In this document: one piece after another, positions 28,355-37,131 of the stretch
How positions within the stretch are numbered: position 1 is the first letter of the stretch
How the letters are laid out: each line of letters starts with the position of its first letter
Source of the DNA: Streptomyces sp. NBC_00461
Lineage (GTDB): Bacteria; Actinomycetota; Actinomycetes; Streptomycetales; Streptomycetaceae
Direction: 5' to 3'
Assembly: GCF_036013935.1 (NCBI RefSeq)
Contig: NZ_CP107902.1
Span: 7,597,001 to 7,661,000 of the forward strand
DNA length: 64,000 nucleotides
Notes under the pieces: generated by a model
What the model saw: the letters and a program-made list of their open reading frames with translations, nothing else
Database searches by the model: none
Told to the model about the DNA's origin: nothing
Made by a program: the position numbers and the translations under genes

Positions 28355-29233
28355 TCAGCTCTTCACCAGCAGACCGCGGCTGCGCAGCACCCACCGCTCC
28401 AGCGGGCTGAAGATCAGCAGGTCGATCGCTATGCCGACGAACAGGATGAGCAGGATCGCGAGGAAGACCGTAGCCATGCTGCTGTTCGTACGGCCCACCT
28501 CCAGCAGCTGGCCCAGACCCATACCCATGTCCGGTGACTGAGCGATGATCTCGGCGGCCATCAGCGAACGCCAGGAGAACGCCCACCCCTGCTTCAGACC
28601 GGCCACATAGCCGGGCAGCGCCGCCGGCATCACGATGTGCCACGTGCCGCGCAGTCCCGTCGCGCCCAGCGTGCGGCCCGCACGCAGGAACAGCGGGGGC
28701 ACCTGGTCGACGCCCGACACCAGGCCGTTGGCGATCGAGGGAACGGCGCCGAGCAGGATCACCGTGAACATCACCGAGTTGTCCAGGCCCAGCCAGATCA
28801 CCGCGGGCGCGACCCAGGCGACCGAAGGAAGCGACTGCAGACCGGAGAGGATCGGACCGATCGCCGCCCGCACGAACTTCACCCGCGCCACCACCAGGCC
28901 CAGCGGCGTGCCTATGGCCAGCGCGAGCAGGAAGCCGAGCAGACCTCGGGAGACGCTGCCCCAGATGTAGTCGAGCAAGGTCCCCTTGAGCCACTGGTCC
29001 TCGACCTCGCCCCACACATCGGCGGGGGAGGGCAGCTTCGACGGGTTGTCGACGACCGGGTAGAGGAGGAACCAGGCCACCAGCACCACGGCGATGGCGA
29101 TGATGGGCGGCAGGATCTTGTTCTTGAAGGTCTGGCTGAAGGGCGTATGGCCGGTGGCCGTGGTCTCCAGCGCGTCGAGGCCCGCCTCGACGCTCCCGGC
29201 GTCCTGCGCCGGCGTTGTCTCAGTGCTGGCCAT
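28355..29233 (-). CDS. ssuC: Aliphatic sulfonate-type ABC transporter permease
   Basis: The 292-residue membrane protein has about six spans and the BPD-type docking loop GATGLRGTWHIVMPAALPGYVAGL, where a SsuC/TauC-type motif is expected. Start ATG 29233 overlaps the end of the ATPase gene by 14 bp, showing tight coupling; the longer frame adds a non-conserved leader. With the ATPase and binding protein it forms an importer for alkanesulfonates (or taurine-like or sulfate ester substrates). Confidence 0.9.
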   Translation of the reverse strand: MASTETTPAQDAGSVEAGLDALETTATGHTPFSQTFKNKILPPIIAIAVVLVAWFLLYPVVDNPSKLPSPADVWGEVEDQWLKGTLLDYIWGSVSRGLLGFLLALAIGTPLGLVVARVKFVRAAIGPILSGLQSLPSVAWVAPAVIWLGLDNSVMFTVILLGAVPSIANGLVSGVDQVPPLFLRAGRTLGATGLRGTWHIVMPAALPGYVAGLKQGWAFSWRSLMAAEIIAQSPDMGMGLGQLLEVGRTNSSMATVFLAILLILFVGIAIDLLIFSPLERWVLRSRGLLVKS

Positions 29234-30005
29234 GACGGCGGATCTCCCCACGCAGTACATCGGTGATCTCAAGGGACAGTTCGGCCACGGGCGCATCCTC
29301 GATGCGACGGGGCTGCGGGATGTCGACCGTCCACTCGCGCGCGATCCGCCCCGGACGGGACGACAGCAGGATCACCCGCTGCGCGAGCCGGACGGCCTCG
29401 CGCACGTTGTGGGTGACGAAGAGGACGGACACGCCCGTCTCCGCCCAGATTCGCGTCAGCTCGTCATGCAGTACGTCCCGCGTGATGGCGTCGAGGGCCG
29501 CGAACGGCTCGTCCATCAGCAGCAGGTTGCTCTCCTGAGCGAGTGCGCGGGCCAGCGCCACGCGCTGGCGCATACCGCCCGACAGCTCGTGGACGCGCTT
29601 GCCGTGCGCGCCCTTCAGCCGCACGAGTGCGAGCAGCTCCTCGGCCTTGGCGCGCCGGTCGTTCTTCGGAACCCCGCTGAATTTGAGGGCGAGTTCGATG
29701 TTCTTGCCCGCGGTCAGCCACGGGAAGAGCGCGTGCTCCTGGAACATCAGGGCCGGGCGGCCGTCGGTCGCGATGGAGCCGGCGGTCGGCTTGTCCAGTC
29801 CCGCCACCAGGTTCAGCAGTGTGGACTTGCCGCAGCCCGAGGCCCCCAGGAGAGTGACGAACTCGCCGGGCGCGACATCGAGGCTGATGTCGTCCAGGAC
29901 GAGCTGCTGCCCGCCCGGTCCTGCGAAGGACTTCGAGACGTGCTCAAGACGAGCGGCGTGCTCCACCGATTCCTCGGCCTTGGCGAGCGTCGTGGTCGTG
30001 GCCAT
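29220..30005 (-). CDS. ssuB: Aliphatic sulfonate-type ABC transporter ATPase
   Basis: The 261-residue ABC ATPase shows Walker A GASGCGKST, Q-loop MFQEHALFPW, signature LSGGMRQR, Walker B LLLMDEP and the H-switch FVTHN. The MFQE...LLPW-type Q-loop and the neighbouring permease and binding protein place it in the SsuB/TauB group. The ATG at 30005 has GGAGG eight bases upstream and follows the ssuA stop by 32 bp. Confidence 0.93.
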   Translation of the reverse strand: MATTTTLAKAEESVEHAARLEHVSKSFAGPGGQQLVLDDISLDVAPGEFVTLLGASGCGKSTLLNLVAGLDKPTAGSIATDGRPALMFQEHALFPWLTAGKNIELALKFSGVPKNDRRAKAEELLALVRLKGAHGKRVHELSGGMRQRVALARALAQESNLLLMDEPFAALDAITRDVLHDELTRIWAETGVSVLFVTHNVREAVRLAQRVILLSSRPGRIAREWTVDIPQPRRIEDAPVAELSLEITDVLRGEIRRHGQH

Positions 30006-30037
30006 GGTCGTCACCTCCTGGGAACTCGGGTCGGAAA

Positions 30038-31150
30038 TCAGCTGGTGCCGAGGCCTGCGTCGTCGACCGTGCTCGCGCCCTCGGCCTTGAGGACCTTGTT
30101 GAGGAGCGTGAGGTCGTAGATGCCCGTCAGGTTCGGCTTCTCCAGCAGACCGGCCTTGACCGCGTGGGCCGCCTCGGTGTTGAGGGTGGAGGCCAGTGGG
30201 TCGTCGGTGAACTGGATCGACTTCCACGCAGGGTCGAGGACGTCCGCCGGCAGCGCCTTGCCGGAGTCCGCCTCCAGCCGCTTGTTCGCCGTGGCCTTCG
30301 CCTGGTCAGGGTTGGCGTTGATCCACTTGTTGGCCTCGACGGAGGCCTTCAGCACGGCCTCGACCGCCTTCGGGTGCTCCTTGAGGAAGTCCTGCCGCAC
30401 GACGATGTTGGTGATCACGAACTTCTTGTCCGGCCACAGCGAAGCTTCGTCGAGCAGCACCTTGCCGCCCGCCGCGACCAGCTTCGACGCGGTCGGCTCC
30501 GGCACCCACGCACCGTCGATGGCACCGGACTTGTAGGCGTCCGGGGTGATCTTGTTGTCGGTGCGGACCACCGACACATCGCCCTTGCCGGTGTTCGCGT
30601 CGACCTTCCAGCCCTGGTCGGCGATCCAGTTGAGGAACGCGACGTCCTGGGTGTTGCCGAGCTGCGGGGTCGCGATCTTCTTGCCCTTGACGTCCTTCAG
30701 GGACTTGATCTTCTTCGGGTTGACCACGAGCTTCACACCACCGGAGGCCGAACCGCCGATGATCTTCAGGCCCTTGCCGCCCGACTTGACGTAGCCGTTG
30801 ATCGCCGGGGACGGGCCGATCCAACCGATGTCGATGGACTTCGAGTTGAGGGCCTCGATCTCCGAGGGACCGGCGTTGAAGATCTGGTAGTCCGCCTTGG
30901 TGGCGCCCAGCTCCTTCTGGAACAAGCCCTGCTGACGGGCGACGAGCGCGGTGCCGTGGGTCAGGTTGCCGAAGTAGCCGATCTTGACGGAGTCGAGCCC
31001 GTCGATCTTCGACGAACCGGCGGCGACCTTCTCCTTGGCGTTGTCGGCCGTGGACTTGGAGCCGTAGCTGCAAGCGGCGAGCGTGAGAAGCGGGAGTGCG
31101 GCCACCACGGCGATGCCGCGGCGAAGGAGGGCTGAGCGGTTGACAGGCAC
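30038..31150 (-). CDS. ssuA: Aliphatic sulfonate-type binding lipoprotein
   Basis: The 370-residue protein has a lipoprotein signal with lipobox LTLAAC, then a periplasmic-binding fold of the SsuA/NMT1 type (VKIGYFGNLTHGTALVARQQGLF, GPSPAINGYVKSG, GNTQDVAFLNWI). I choose GTG 31150, preceded by GAGGGG, since the extra upstream residues of the open frame are not signal-like. It begins a transport unit downstream of cysN and behind a possible short leader frame at 31190-31279, so it may have its own sulfur-responsive control. Confidence 0.9.
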   Translation of the reverse strand: MPVNRSALLRRGIAVVAALPLLTLAACSYGSKSTADNAKEKVAAGSSKIDGLDSVKIGYFGNLTHGTALVARQQGLFQKELGATKADYQIFNAGPSEIEALNSKSIDIGWIGPSPAINGYVKSGGKGLKIIGGSASGGVKLVVNPKKIKSLKDVKGKKIATPQLGNTQDVAFLNWIADQGWKVDANTGKGDVSVVRTDNKITPDAYKSGAIDGAWVPEPTASKLVAAGGKVLLDEASLWPDKKFVITNIVVRQDFLKEHPKAVEAVLKASVEANKWINANPDQAKATANKRLEADSGKALPADVLDPAWKSIQFTDDPLASTLNTEAAHAVKAGLLEKPNLTGIYDLTLLNKVLKAEGASTVDDAGLGTS

Positions 31151-31189
31151 GGGAGGTTTTCCCCTCGTTGGCCCGGCGGTCACGGTCTC

Positions 31190-31279
31190 TCAGGTCGTGG
31201 CCGGGAGGTCGGCATGTTTTCGTCTACGGCGGTGGGGGGTGAGGGCGCGCAAGCAGTGCGCGTACGTCAGCGCACACAT
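31190..31279 (-). CDS. Possible regulatory leader peptide upstream of ssuA
   Basis: In the 222-bp space between the cysN stop and ssuA, an ATG at 31279 with GGCGGAG upstream opens a 29-codon frame. It has Cys codons 2 and 9 and a basic stretch HRRRRKHADL near its end, reminiscent of the RRHxDL core of actinobacterial leader peptides found before sulfur genes. It ends 39 bp before ssuA. The core is only an approximate match and lacks the terminal Cys, so confidence is limited. Confidence 0.4.
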   Translation of the reverse strand: MCALTYAHCLRALTPHRRRRKHADLPATT

Positions 31280-31372
31280 CGCGCCACTCCGCCCTGCCCG
31301 CTGCCGAGCGCACCGCTGCCGACGCGGCCGCCCTCCTTCGCGAACGTGGAGTAGATGTCCAGGGAGTTCATG

Positions 31373-32707
31373 TCAGAAGTCCCAACCGTCGTCGTCGGAC
31401 TCGTCCTTGACCGGCTCGGGGGACGCGAACGACTCGCCGACCATGCCCGCGGTGAGCGTGGTGCCGTCGTTCGGGTCGATCAGGATGAACGAGCCCGTGC
31501 GGCGGGAATCCGAGTAGGAGTCGACGGGCAGCGGCTCCGCGGTGCGGATCTTCACGCGGCCGATGTCGTTGGCGACGAGCTGTCCCGGGTGCGGGTGCAG
31601 GGACAGGTCGTCGAGGGTGAGCCGGGACGGGATGTCCTTGACGATCGCCTTGACCGTGCGGGTGCCGTGCTTGAGCAGCACCCGGTGGCCGACGGTGAGC
31701 GCCTGGTCGGCGACGTGGCAGACGGTCGCCTCGATGTCCTGCGTGGTCGCCGGGGCGTCCTTGCTGGGCACGATCAGGTCGCCGCGCGAGATGTCGATGT
31801 CGTCCTCCAGCAGGAGGGTCACCGACTGCGTGGTCCAGGCGACGTCGACCGGCTCGCCGAGCAGGTCGATGCCCAGGACGCGGGAGGCGCGGCCCGACGG
31901 GAGCACGGTCACCGCCTCGCCCACGTGGAAGGAACCTGCCGCGATCTGGCCGGCGTAACCCCGGTAGTCCGGGTGCTCGGCGGTCTGCGGGCGGATCACG
32001 TACTGCACGGGAAGCCGGGCGTGGCAGTGGCTCAGGTCGTGCGTGACCGGGACCGTCTCCAGGTGCTCAAGGAAGGTCGGGCCGCCGTACCAGTCCATGG
32101 TGGCGGACGGCTCCACCACGTTGTCGCCGGCCAGCGCGGAGATCGGGATGGCCGTGATCTCCGGGACGCCCAGCTCCAGCGCGTACGCCGTGAACTCCTC
32201 GGCGATCGCGGCGAACACGGGCTCCTTGTAGTCGACCAGGTCCATCTTGTTGACGGCCAGCACCACGTGGGGCACTCGCAGCAGGGCCGCGATCGCGGCG
32301 TGGCGACGTGTCTGCTCGACGACGCCGTTGCGGGCGTCGACCAGGATCACCGTCAGCTCGGCCGTGGAGGCACCCGTCACCATGTTGCGGGTGTACTGCA
32401 CGTGGCCGGGGGTGTCGGCGAGGATGAACCGGCGCTTGGCCGTGGCGAAGTAGCGGTACGCCACGTCGATCGTGATGCCCTGCTCGCGCTCGGCCCGCAG
32501 GCCGTCCGTCAGCAGCGCGAGGTCGGGGGCCTCCTGGCCGCGGTTGCGGGAGGCGTGCTCGACGGCCTCCAGCTGGTCGGTGAGGACCGACTTGGAGTCG
32601 TGCAGCAGCCTGCCCACCAGGGTGGACTTGCCGTCGTCGACGGAGCCCGCCGTCGCGAACCGCAGCAGGGTCGTGGCCGAGAGTTCCTCGGTCGTGAGCG
32701 TGCTCAT
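31373..32707 (-). CDS. cysN: Sulfate adenylyltransferase GTPase subunit CysN
   Basis: The 444-residue protein has EF-Tu-like GTPase motifs: P-loop GSVDDGKST, switch-II DTPGH and NKMD, followed by two beta-barrel domains. CysN couples GTP hydrolysis to the CysD reaction, forming adenosine 5'-phosphosulfate (APS) from ATP and sulfate. It starts 2 bp after the cysD stop. It lacks a fused APS kinase domain, consistent with a separate cysC gene in the same operon. Confidence 0.95.
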   Translation of the reverse strand: MSTLTTEELSATTLLRFATAGSVDDGKSTLVGRLLHDSKSVLTDQLEAVEHASRNRGQEAPDLALLTDGLRAEREQGITIDVAYRYFATAKRRFILADTPGHVQYTRNMVTGASTAELTVILVDARNGVVEQTRRHAAIAALLRVPHVVLAVNKMDLVDYKEPVFAAIAEEFTAYALELGVPEITAIPISALAGDNVVEPSATMDWYGGPTFLEHLETVPVTHDLSHCHARLPVQYVIRPQTAEHPDYRGYAGQIAAGSFHVGEAVTVLPSGRASRVLGIDLLGEPVDVAWTTQSVTLLLEDDIDISRGDLIVPSKDAPATTQDIEATVCHVADQALTVGHRVLLKHGTRTVKAIVKDIPSRLTLDDLSLHPHPGQLVANDIGRVKIRTAEPLPVDSYSDSRRTGSFILIDPNDGTTLTAGMVGESFASPEPVKDESDDDGWDF

Positions 32708-32709
32708 GC

Positions 32710-33648
32710 TTAGAAGTACCCCTCGCGCTTGCGGTCTTCCATCGCGGCCTCGGACATCTTGTCGTCGGCGCGGGTGGCGCCGCGCTCGGTCAGCCGGGAG
32801 GCGGCGATCTCGGTGATGACCTCCTCCAGCGTCACGGCCTCGGAGTCGACGGCGCCGGTGCAGGACATGTCGCCGACCGTGCGGTAGCGCACCTGCCGCT
32901 TCTCGACGGTCTCGGTGTCCTTCGGTCCGCCCCACTCCCCGGCCGTCAGCCACATGCCGTTGCGGGCGAACACCTCACGCTCGTGCGCGAAGTAGATCTG
33001 CGGCAGTTCGATGCCCTCGCGGGCGATGTACTGCCAGACGTCCAGCTCGGTCCAGTTGCTGAGCGGGAACACGCGGACGTGCTCGCCGGGGGCGTGCCGG
33101 CCGTTGTACAGGTTCCACAGCTCGGGGCGCTGGCGGCGCGGGTCCCACTGCGAGAACTCGTCGCGCAGGGAGAACACCCGCTCCTTGGCCCGGGCCTTCT
33201 CCTCGTCGCGGCGCCCGCCGCCGAAGACCGCGTCGAACTTCTCGGCCTGGATCTTCTCGGTCAGCGGCAGCGTCTGCAGCGGGTTGCGGGTGCCGTCCGA
33301 ACGCTCCTTGAGCACACCCCGGTCGATGTAGTCCTGTACGGAGGCCACGTGGAGGCGCAGACCGTGCCGGGCGACCGCACGGTCCCGGTACTCCAGGACC
33401 TCGGGGAAGTTGTGCCCGGTGTCCACGTGCAGCAGCGTGAAGGGGACCGCCGCGGGGGCGAAGGCCTTCAGCGCCAGGTGCAGCATGACGATGGAGTCCT
33501 TGCCGCCGGAGAACAGGATCACCGGCCGCTCGAACTCGCCTGCCACCTCACGGAAGATGTGCACCGCCTCGGACTCCAGCGCGTCCAGGTGCGAGAGGGC
33601 GTACGGGGCGCCCGTACCTTCCTCGGCCTCGGCGACGGTCGTCGTCAT
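32710..33648 (-). CDS. cysD: Sulfate adenylyltransferase subunit CysD
   Basis: The 312-residue protein has the PP-loop ATP-pyrophosphatase motif FSGGKDS and the CysD signatures HVDTGHNFPEVLEYRD and FGGGRRDEEKARAKER. It catalyses adenylyl transfer to sulfate together with CysN. Its ATG overlaps the cysC stop by four bases. Confidence 0.96.
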   Translation of the reverse strand: MTTTVAEAEEGTGAPYALSHLDALESEAVHIFREVAGEFERPVILFSGGKDSIVMLHLALKAFAPAAVPFTLLHVDTGHNFPEVLEYRDRAVARHGLRLHVASVQDYIDRGVLKERSDGTRNPLQTLPLTEKIQAEKFDAVFGGGRRDEEKARAKERVFSLRDEFSQWDPRRQRPELWNLYNGRHAPGEHVRVFPLSNWTELDVWQYIAREGIELPQIYFAHEREVFARNGMWLTAGEWGGPKDTETVEKRQVRYRTVGDMSCTGAVDSEAVTLEEVITEIAASRLTERGATRADDKMSEAAMEDRKREGYF

Positions 33649-34208
33649 GCCAGTCCCCTTTCGGTGAGCAGCGCGTGGACCGCTGCCGCGGACTCCTGGA
33701 CGCTCTGATGCTGCGACTCGATGCGCAGATCGGGCGTCTCGGGCTCCTCGTAGGGGTCGTCGACCCCGGTGAGCCCGCTCAGCTCGCCCGCCGCCTGCTT
33801 GGCGTACAGACCCTTCACATCCCGTACGGAGCACACCTCGACCGGAGTCGCCACGTGCACCTCGATGTACGCCGCCCCGCCCTCCTGGTGGCGCTTGCGG
33901 ACGGCCTCGCGGCTGTCCGTGTAGGGCGCGATCACCGGGACGAGCGCCTTGACGCCGTTACGGGCGAGCAGTTCGGCGAGGAAGCCGATGCGCTGCACGT
34001 TCGTGTGCCGGTCCTCGCGGCTGAAGCCGAGGCCCGCCGAGATGAACTCGCGGATCTCGTCGCCGTCGAGCACCTCGACGAGGTGGCCCTCCTCGCGCAG
34101 CCGGCCGGCCAGCTCGTACGCGATGGTGGTCTTGCCGGCGCTCGGCAGACCCGTGAGCCAGACGGTGGCTCCGGTCGTCACGTTCGTCTCCTGAATCGTC
34201 GTCGTCAT
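33645..34208 (-). CDS. cysC: Adenylyl-sulfate kinase CysC
   Basis: The 187-residue protein contains the P-loop GLPSAGKTT and the APS-kinase segments DGDEIREFISAGLGFSREDRHTN and RIGFLAELLARNG. It phosphorylates APS to PAPS. Its start overlaps the cysH stop by four bases and its stop overlaps cysD. Because the operon's CysH looks like a [4Fe-4S] APS reductase, CysC may mainly serve PAPS-dependent sulfation or act as a side branch. Confidence 0.94.
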   Translation of the reverse strand: MTTTIQETNVTTGATVWLTGLPSAGKTTIAYELAGRLREEGHLVEVLDGDEIREFISAGLGFSREDRHTNVQRIGFLAELLARNGVKALVPVIAPYTDSREAVRKRHQEGGAAYIEVHVATPVEVCSVRDVKGLYAKQAAGELSGLTGVDDPYEEPETPDLRIESQHQSVQESAAAVHALLTERGLA

Positions 34209-34915
34209 CCGTGCAGCCCGCACTCGGTCTTGGCGTTGCCCGCCCAGCGGCCGGCGCGTGCGTCCTCGCCCTCCAGGACGCGGCGGGTGCAGGGGGCGCA
34301 GCCGACGGAGGCGTAGCCGTCCATCAGCAACGGGTTGGTCAGTACGCCGTGTTCGGCGACGTAGGCGTCCACGTCGTCCTGGGTCCAGCGGGCGATCGGG
34401 GAGACCTTGACCTTCTGCCGCTTCTCGTCCCAGCCGACGACCGGGGTGTTCGCCCGGGTCGGGGACTCGTCGCGGCGCAGACCGGTCGCCCAGGCCACGT
34501 AGCTCTTCAGGCCCTGCTCCAACGGCTGGACCTTGCGCAGCTTGCAGCACAGGTCGGGGTCGCGGTCGTGCAGCCTGGGGCCGTACTCCGCGTCCTGCTC
34601 GGCGACCGACTGACGTGGGGTGAGCGTGATGACGTTGACGTCCATCACCGCCTCCACCGCGTCTCGCGTGCCGATCGTCTCGGGAAAGTGATAACCGGTG
34701 TCGAGGAACACCACGTCAACGCCGGGCATCGCGCGGGAGGCGAGGTGGGCGACCACCGCGTCCTCCATGGACGAGGTCACGCAGAAGCGCTGGCCGAAGT
34801 TCTCGGCGGCCCACTGGAGGATCTCCAGTGCGGAGGCGTCCTCCAGGTCGCGGCCCGCCTGCTCGGCGAGCGCCTTGAGATCCTCCGTCGCGCGTTCTTC
34901 CTGAACCGCGGTCAT
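34205..34915 (-). CDS. cysH: APS (adenylyl-sulfate) reductase CysH
   Basis: The 236-residue protein has the iron-sulfur-type Cys pattern: DLCCKLRKV and, about 80 residues later, GCAPCTR, plus the C-terminal catalytic KTECGLHG. Those paired cysteines bind [4Fe-4S] and mark enzymes that reduce APS directly to sulfite, whereas PAPS reductases of enterobacteria lack them. The PP-loop-derived SSMEDAVVAH motif is present. The start overlaps the CxxC mini-protein stop. Confidence 0.94.
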   Translation of the reverse strand: MTAVQEERATEDLKALAEQAGRDLEDASALEILQWAAENFGQRFCVTSSMEDAVVAHLASRAMPGVDVVFLDTGYHFPETIGTRDAVEAVMDVNVITLTPRQSVAEQDAEYGPRLHDRDPDLCCKLRKVQPLEQGLKSYVAWATGLRRDESPTRANTPVVGWDEKRQKVKVSPIARWTQDDVDAYVAEHGVLTNPLLMDGYASVGCAPCTRRVLEGEDARAGRWAGNAKTECGLHG

Positions 34916-35100
34916 ATCTCTTCTCCCCCTGCTTCGGAGTGCTGAAGGCCCCGGGCGAGCAGCCCGAGGAACTTCAGCTGAAAGGCCCGGTTGCAGGCCG
35001 CGCATTCCCACGCGCCGTGGCTGCCTTCAAGGGCTTCGCTGGGTCGGAGGTCCTCGTCGCCGCAGTAGGGGCAGTAGAAGGGGGCGGCCCGCTCGCTCAT
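34912..35100 (-). CDS. 62-residue zinc-ribbon-like protein between sir and cysH
   Basis: A short gene overlaps sir (ATGA at its start) and cysH (at its end), so translation is coupled on both sides. The product has two CxxC pairs, FYCPYCGDED and WECAACNRAF, the pattern of a small zinc ribbon or rubredoxin-like metal site. Its fixed position between sulfite reductase and APS reductase suggests an electron-transfer or assembly role in these iron-sulfur enzymes; this is inference. No characterised homologue is recognised. Confidence 0.8.
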   Translation of the reverse strand: MSERAAPFYCPYCGDEDLRPSEALEGSHGAWECAACNRAFQLKFLGLLARGLQHSEAGGEEI

Positions 35101-36794
35101 GAGAGGGCCTCCTCGGAGGCACGCGAGGCCCAGGCGGCGAACCGCTCGCCCTCCTCGCGCTCGGCCTCGAAGCGCTTGAGGACGCGCTCGATGTAGTCGG
35201 GCAGCTCGTCCGAAGTGACCTTCAGGCCACGGACCTTGCGGCCGAACCCGGCCTGGAGGCCGAGCGCGCCGCCCAGGTGCACCTGGTAGCCCTCGACCTG
35301 CTCGCCCTGGTCGTTGAGGATCAGCTGGCCCTTGAGACCGATGTCCGCGACCTGGATACGGGCGCAGGCGTTCGGGCAGCCGTTGAGGTTGATGGTGATC
35401 GGCTCGTCGAAGTCCGGGATACGGCGCTCGAGTTCGTCGATCAGGGCAGAACCGCGCTGCTTGGTCTCGACGATGGCGAGCTTGCAGTACTCGATGCCGG
35501 TGCAGGCCATGGTGCCGCGCCGGAACGGGGACGGCTTGGCGGTCAGGTCCAGCGCCTCCAGCGCCTCGACCAGCGGCTCGACCTGGGCCTCCTCGACGTC
35601 GAGGACGATCATCTTCTGCTCGACGGTGGTGCGGACCCGGCCCGAGCCGTGCGCCTCGGCCAGCTCGGCGATCTTCGTCAGCGTGGCGCCGTCGACGCGG
35701 CCGACGCGCGGGGCGAAACCGACGTAGAAGCGGCCGTCCTGCTGCCGGTGCACGCCGACGTGGTCGCGCCAGCGGTGCGTGGGCTCGGCGGGCGCGGGAC
35801 CGTCGACCAGCTTCCGCTTGAGGTACTCGTCCTCCAGGACCTGGCGGAACTTCTCCACACCCCAGTCGGCGACGAGGAACTTCAGACGGGCCCTCGTACG
35901 AAGGCGCCGGTAGCCGTAGTCGCGGAAGATGCCGACCACCCCCGCCCAGGCCTCCGGGACCTCCGCCAGCGGCACCCAGGCGCCGAGCCGGACGCCGATC
36001 TTGGGGTTGGTGGACAGGCCGCCGCCGACCCACACGTCGAAGCCGGGGCCGTGCTCGGGGTGCTCGACGCCGACGAACGCGACGTCGTTGATCTCGTGGA
36101 CCACGTCCAGGAGCGGGGAGCCCGAGATCGCCGTCTTGAACTTGCGGGGCAGGTTGGAGAATTCCTTGCTGCCGATGTAGCGCTCGTGGATCTCGTCGAT
36201 CGCCCAGGTGCCGTCGATGATCTCGTCCTCGGCGATCCCGGCGACCGGCGAGCCGATGACGACGCGCGGGCAGTCGCCGCAGGCCTCGGTGGTGGACAGC
36301 CCGACGGCCTCCAGCCGGTTCCAGATCTCCGGCACGTCCTCGATGCGGATCCAGTGCAGCTGGATGTTCTGCCGGTCGGTGATGTCCGCGCTGCCGCGGG
36401 CGAACTCCTGCGAGATCTCGCCGATCACTCGCAGCTGCTGCGTGGTGAGCCGGCCGCCGTCGATGCGGACCCGCAGCATGAAGTACTTGTCGTCCAGCTC
36501 CTCCGGCTCCAGGATCGCGGTCTTGCCGCCGTCGATCCCGGGCTTTCGCTGGGTGTACAGGCCCCACCAGCGCATGCGGCCGCGCAGGTCGTTGGGGTCG
36601 ATCGAGTCGAAGCCCCGCTTGGAGTAGATCGTCTCAATGCGTGTCCGCACATTGAGACCGTCGTCATCCTTCTTGAACTGCTCGTTCCCGTTGAGCGGGG
36701 TGTGGTGCCCCATCGCCCACTGACCCTCACCGCGGTGACGGCTCACCTTGCGGCGGACAGGCGCGGCGGCAGGCTTCTGTGGGGTGGCGGCCAT
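35097..36794 (-). CDS. sir: Ferredoxin-type sulfite (nitrite/sulfite) reductase
   Basis: The 565-residue protein has the two-repeat siroheme-[4Fe-4S] reductase fold. Motifs are DRQNIQLHWIRIEDVPEIW with TEACGDCPRVV in the first half, and CTGIEYCKLAIVETK plus NGCPNACAR in the second, supplying the cluster cysteines. It reduces sulfite to sulfide with six electrons from ferredoxin. The gene heads the sulfur operon; the siroheme chelatase lies at the operon's end. Nitrite reduction cannot be excluded by sequence alone, but the neighbours favour sulfite. Confidence 0.93.
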   Translation of the reverse strand: MAATPQKPAAAPVRRKVSRHRGEGQWAMGHHTPLNGNEQFKKDDDGLNVRTRIETIYSKRGFDSIDPNDLRGRMRWWGLYTQRKPGIDGGKTAILEPEELDDKYFMLRVRIDGGRLTTQQLRVIGEISQEFARGSADITDRQNIQLHWIRIEDVPEIWNRLEAVGLSTTEACGDCPRVVIGSPVAGIAEDEIIDGTWAIDEIHERYIGSKEFSNLPRKFKTAISGSPLLDVVHEINDVAFVGVEHPEHGPGFDVWVGGGLSTNPKIGVRLGAWVPLAEVPEAWAGVVGIFRDYGYRRLRTRARLKFLVADWGVEKFRQVLEDEYLKRKLVDGPAPAEPTHRWRDHVGVHRQQDGRFYVGFAPRVGRVDGATLTKIAELAEAHGSGRVRTTVEQKMIVLDVEEAQVEPLVEALEALDLTAKPSPFRRGTMACTGIEYCKLAIVETKQRGSALIDELERRIPDFDEPITINLNGCPNACARIQVADIGLKGQLILNDQGEQVEGYQVHLGGALGLQAGFGRKVRGLKVTSDELPDYIERVLKRFEAEREEGERFAAWASRASEEALS

Positions 36795-36920
36795 GGTTCT
36801 ACGTCCTTCGGGACAGGCGGGAAAGCGGCTCTGACCTGCGCGTACGGGCGCATGGGTGTGCGTGCGCGTCGTTGCGCGGGATGAGACGGAGTGTCAGGAG
36901 ATATCGGGCGTGCTGTGCTC

Positions 36921-37004
36921 TCAGCTCGCCGGACAGATGGCGCTGGACATGCGGCCGAGGTCGACGTGCCGCCGACTCACCAAGGCAATTCCAGTTCCAG
37001 ACAT
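36921..37004 (-). CDS. Leader peptide upstream of sulfite reductase operon
   Basis: A 27-codon frame, ATG at 37004, ends 126 bp before sir. It encodes VSRRHVDLGRMSSAIC near its end, the core of the short actinobacterial leader peptides found before cysteine/sulfur genes. The Cys codon comes just before the stop (IC-P-A-S), suiting a ribosome-stalling attenuation mechanism that senses cysteinyl-tRNA. It has no ribosome site and may be leaderless. Mechanism is inferred from placement and motif, not shown here. Confidence 0.75.
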   Translation of the reverse strand: MSGTGIALVSRRHVDLGRMSSAICPAS

Positions 37005-37026
37005 GACGAAAGCGTGTCACGGCAGT

Positions 37027-37041
37027 CTGGACACAGTCCAG
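37027..37041. promoter_or_regulatory. Inverted repeat upstream of the sir leader peptide
   Basis: CTGGAC-ACA-GTCCAG is a perfect 6-base-arm inverted repeat 23 bp upstream of the leader peptide ATG, in the expected promoter zone. It may be a regulator-binding site controlling the sulfur operon. The surrounding 36795-37131 space has no other gene that I can support. Confidence 0.4.
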
Positions 37042-37131
37042 CTTCGTCCACGATGCGGACACCCTGGTCTCGAAGAGTGAGACGAGCGTGTCGTCGATCA
37101 CATCCGCTGCGAACGGTCTTGTCGGTGCAGG

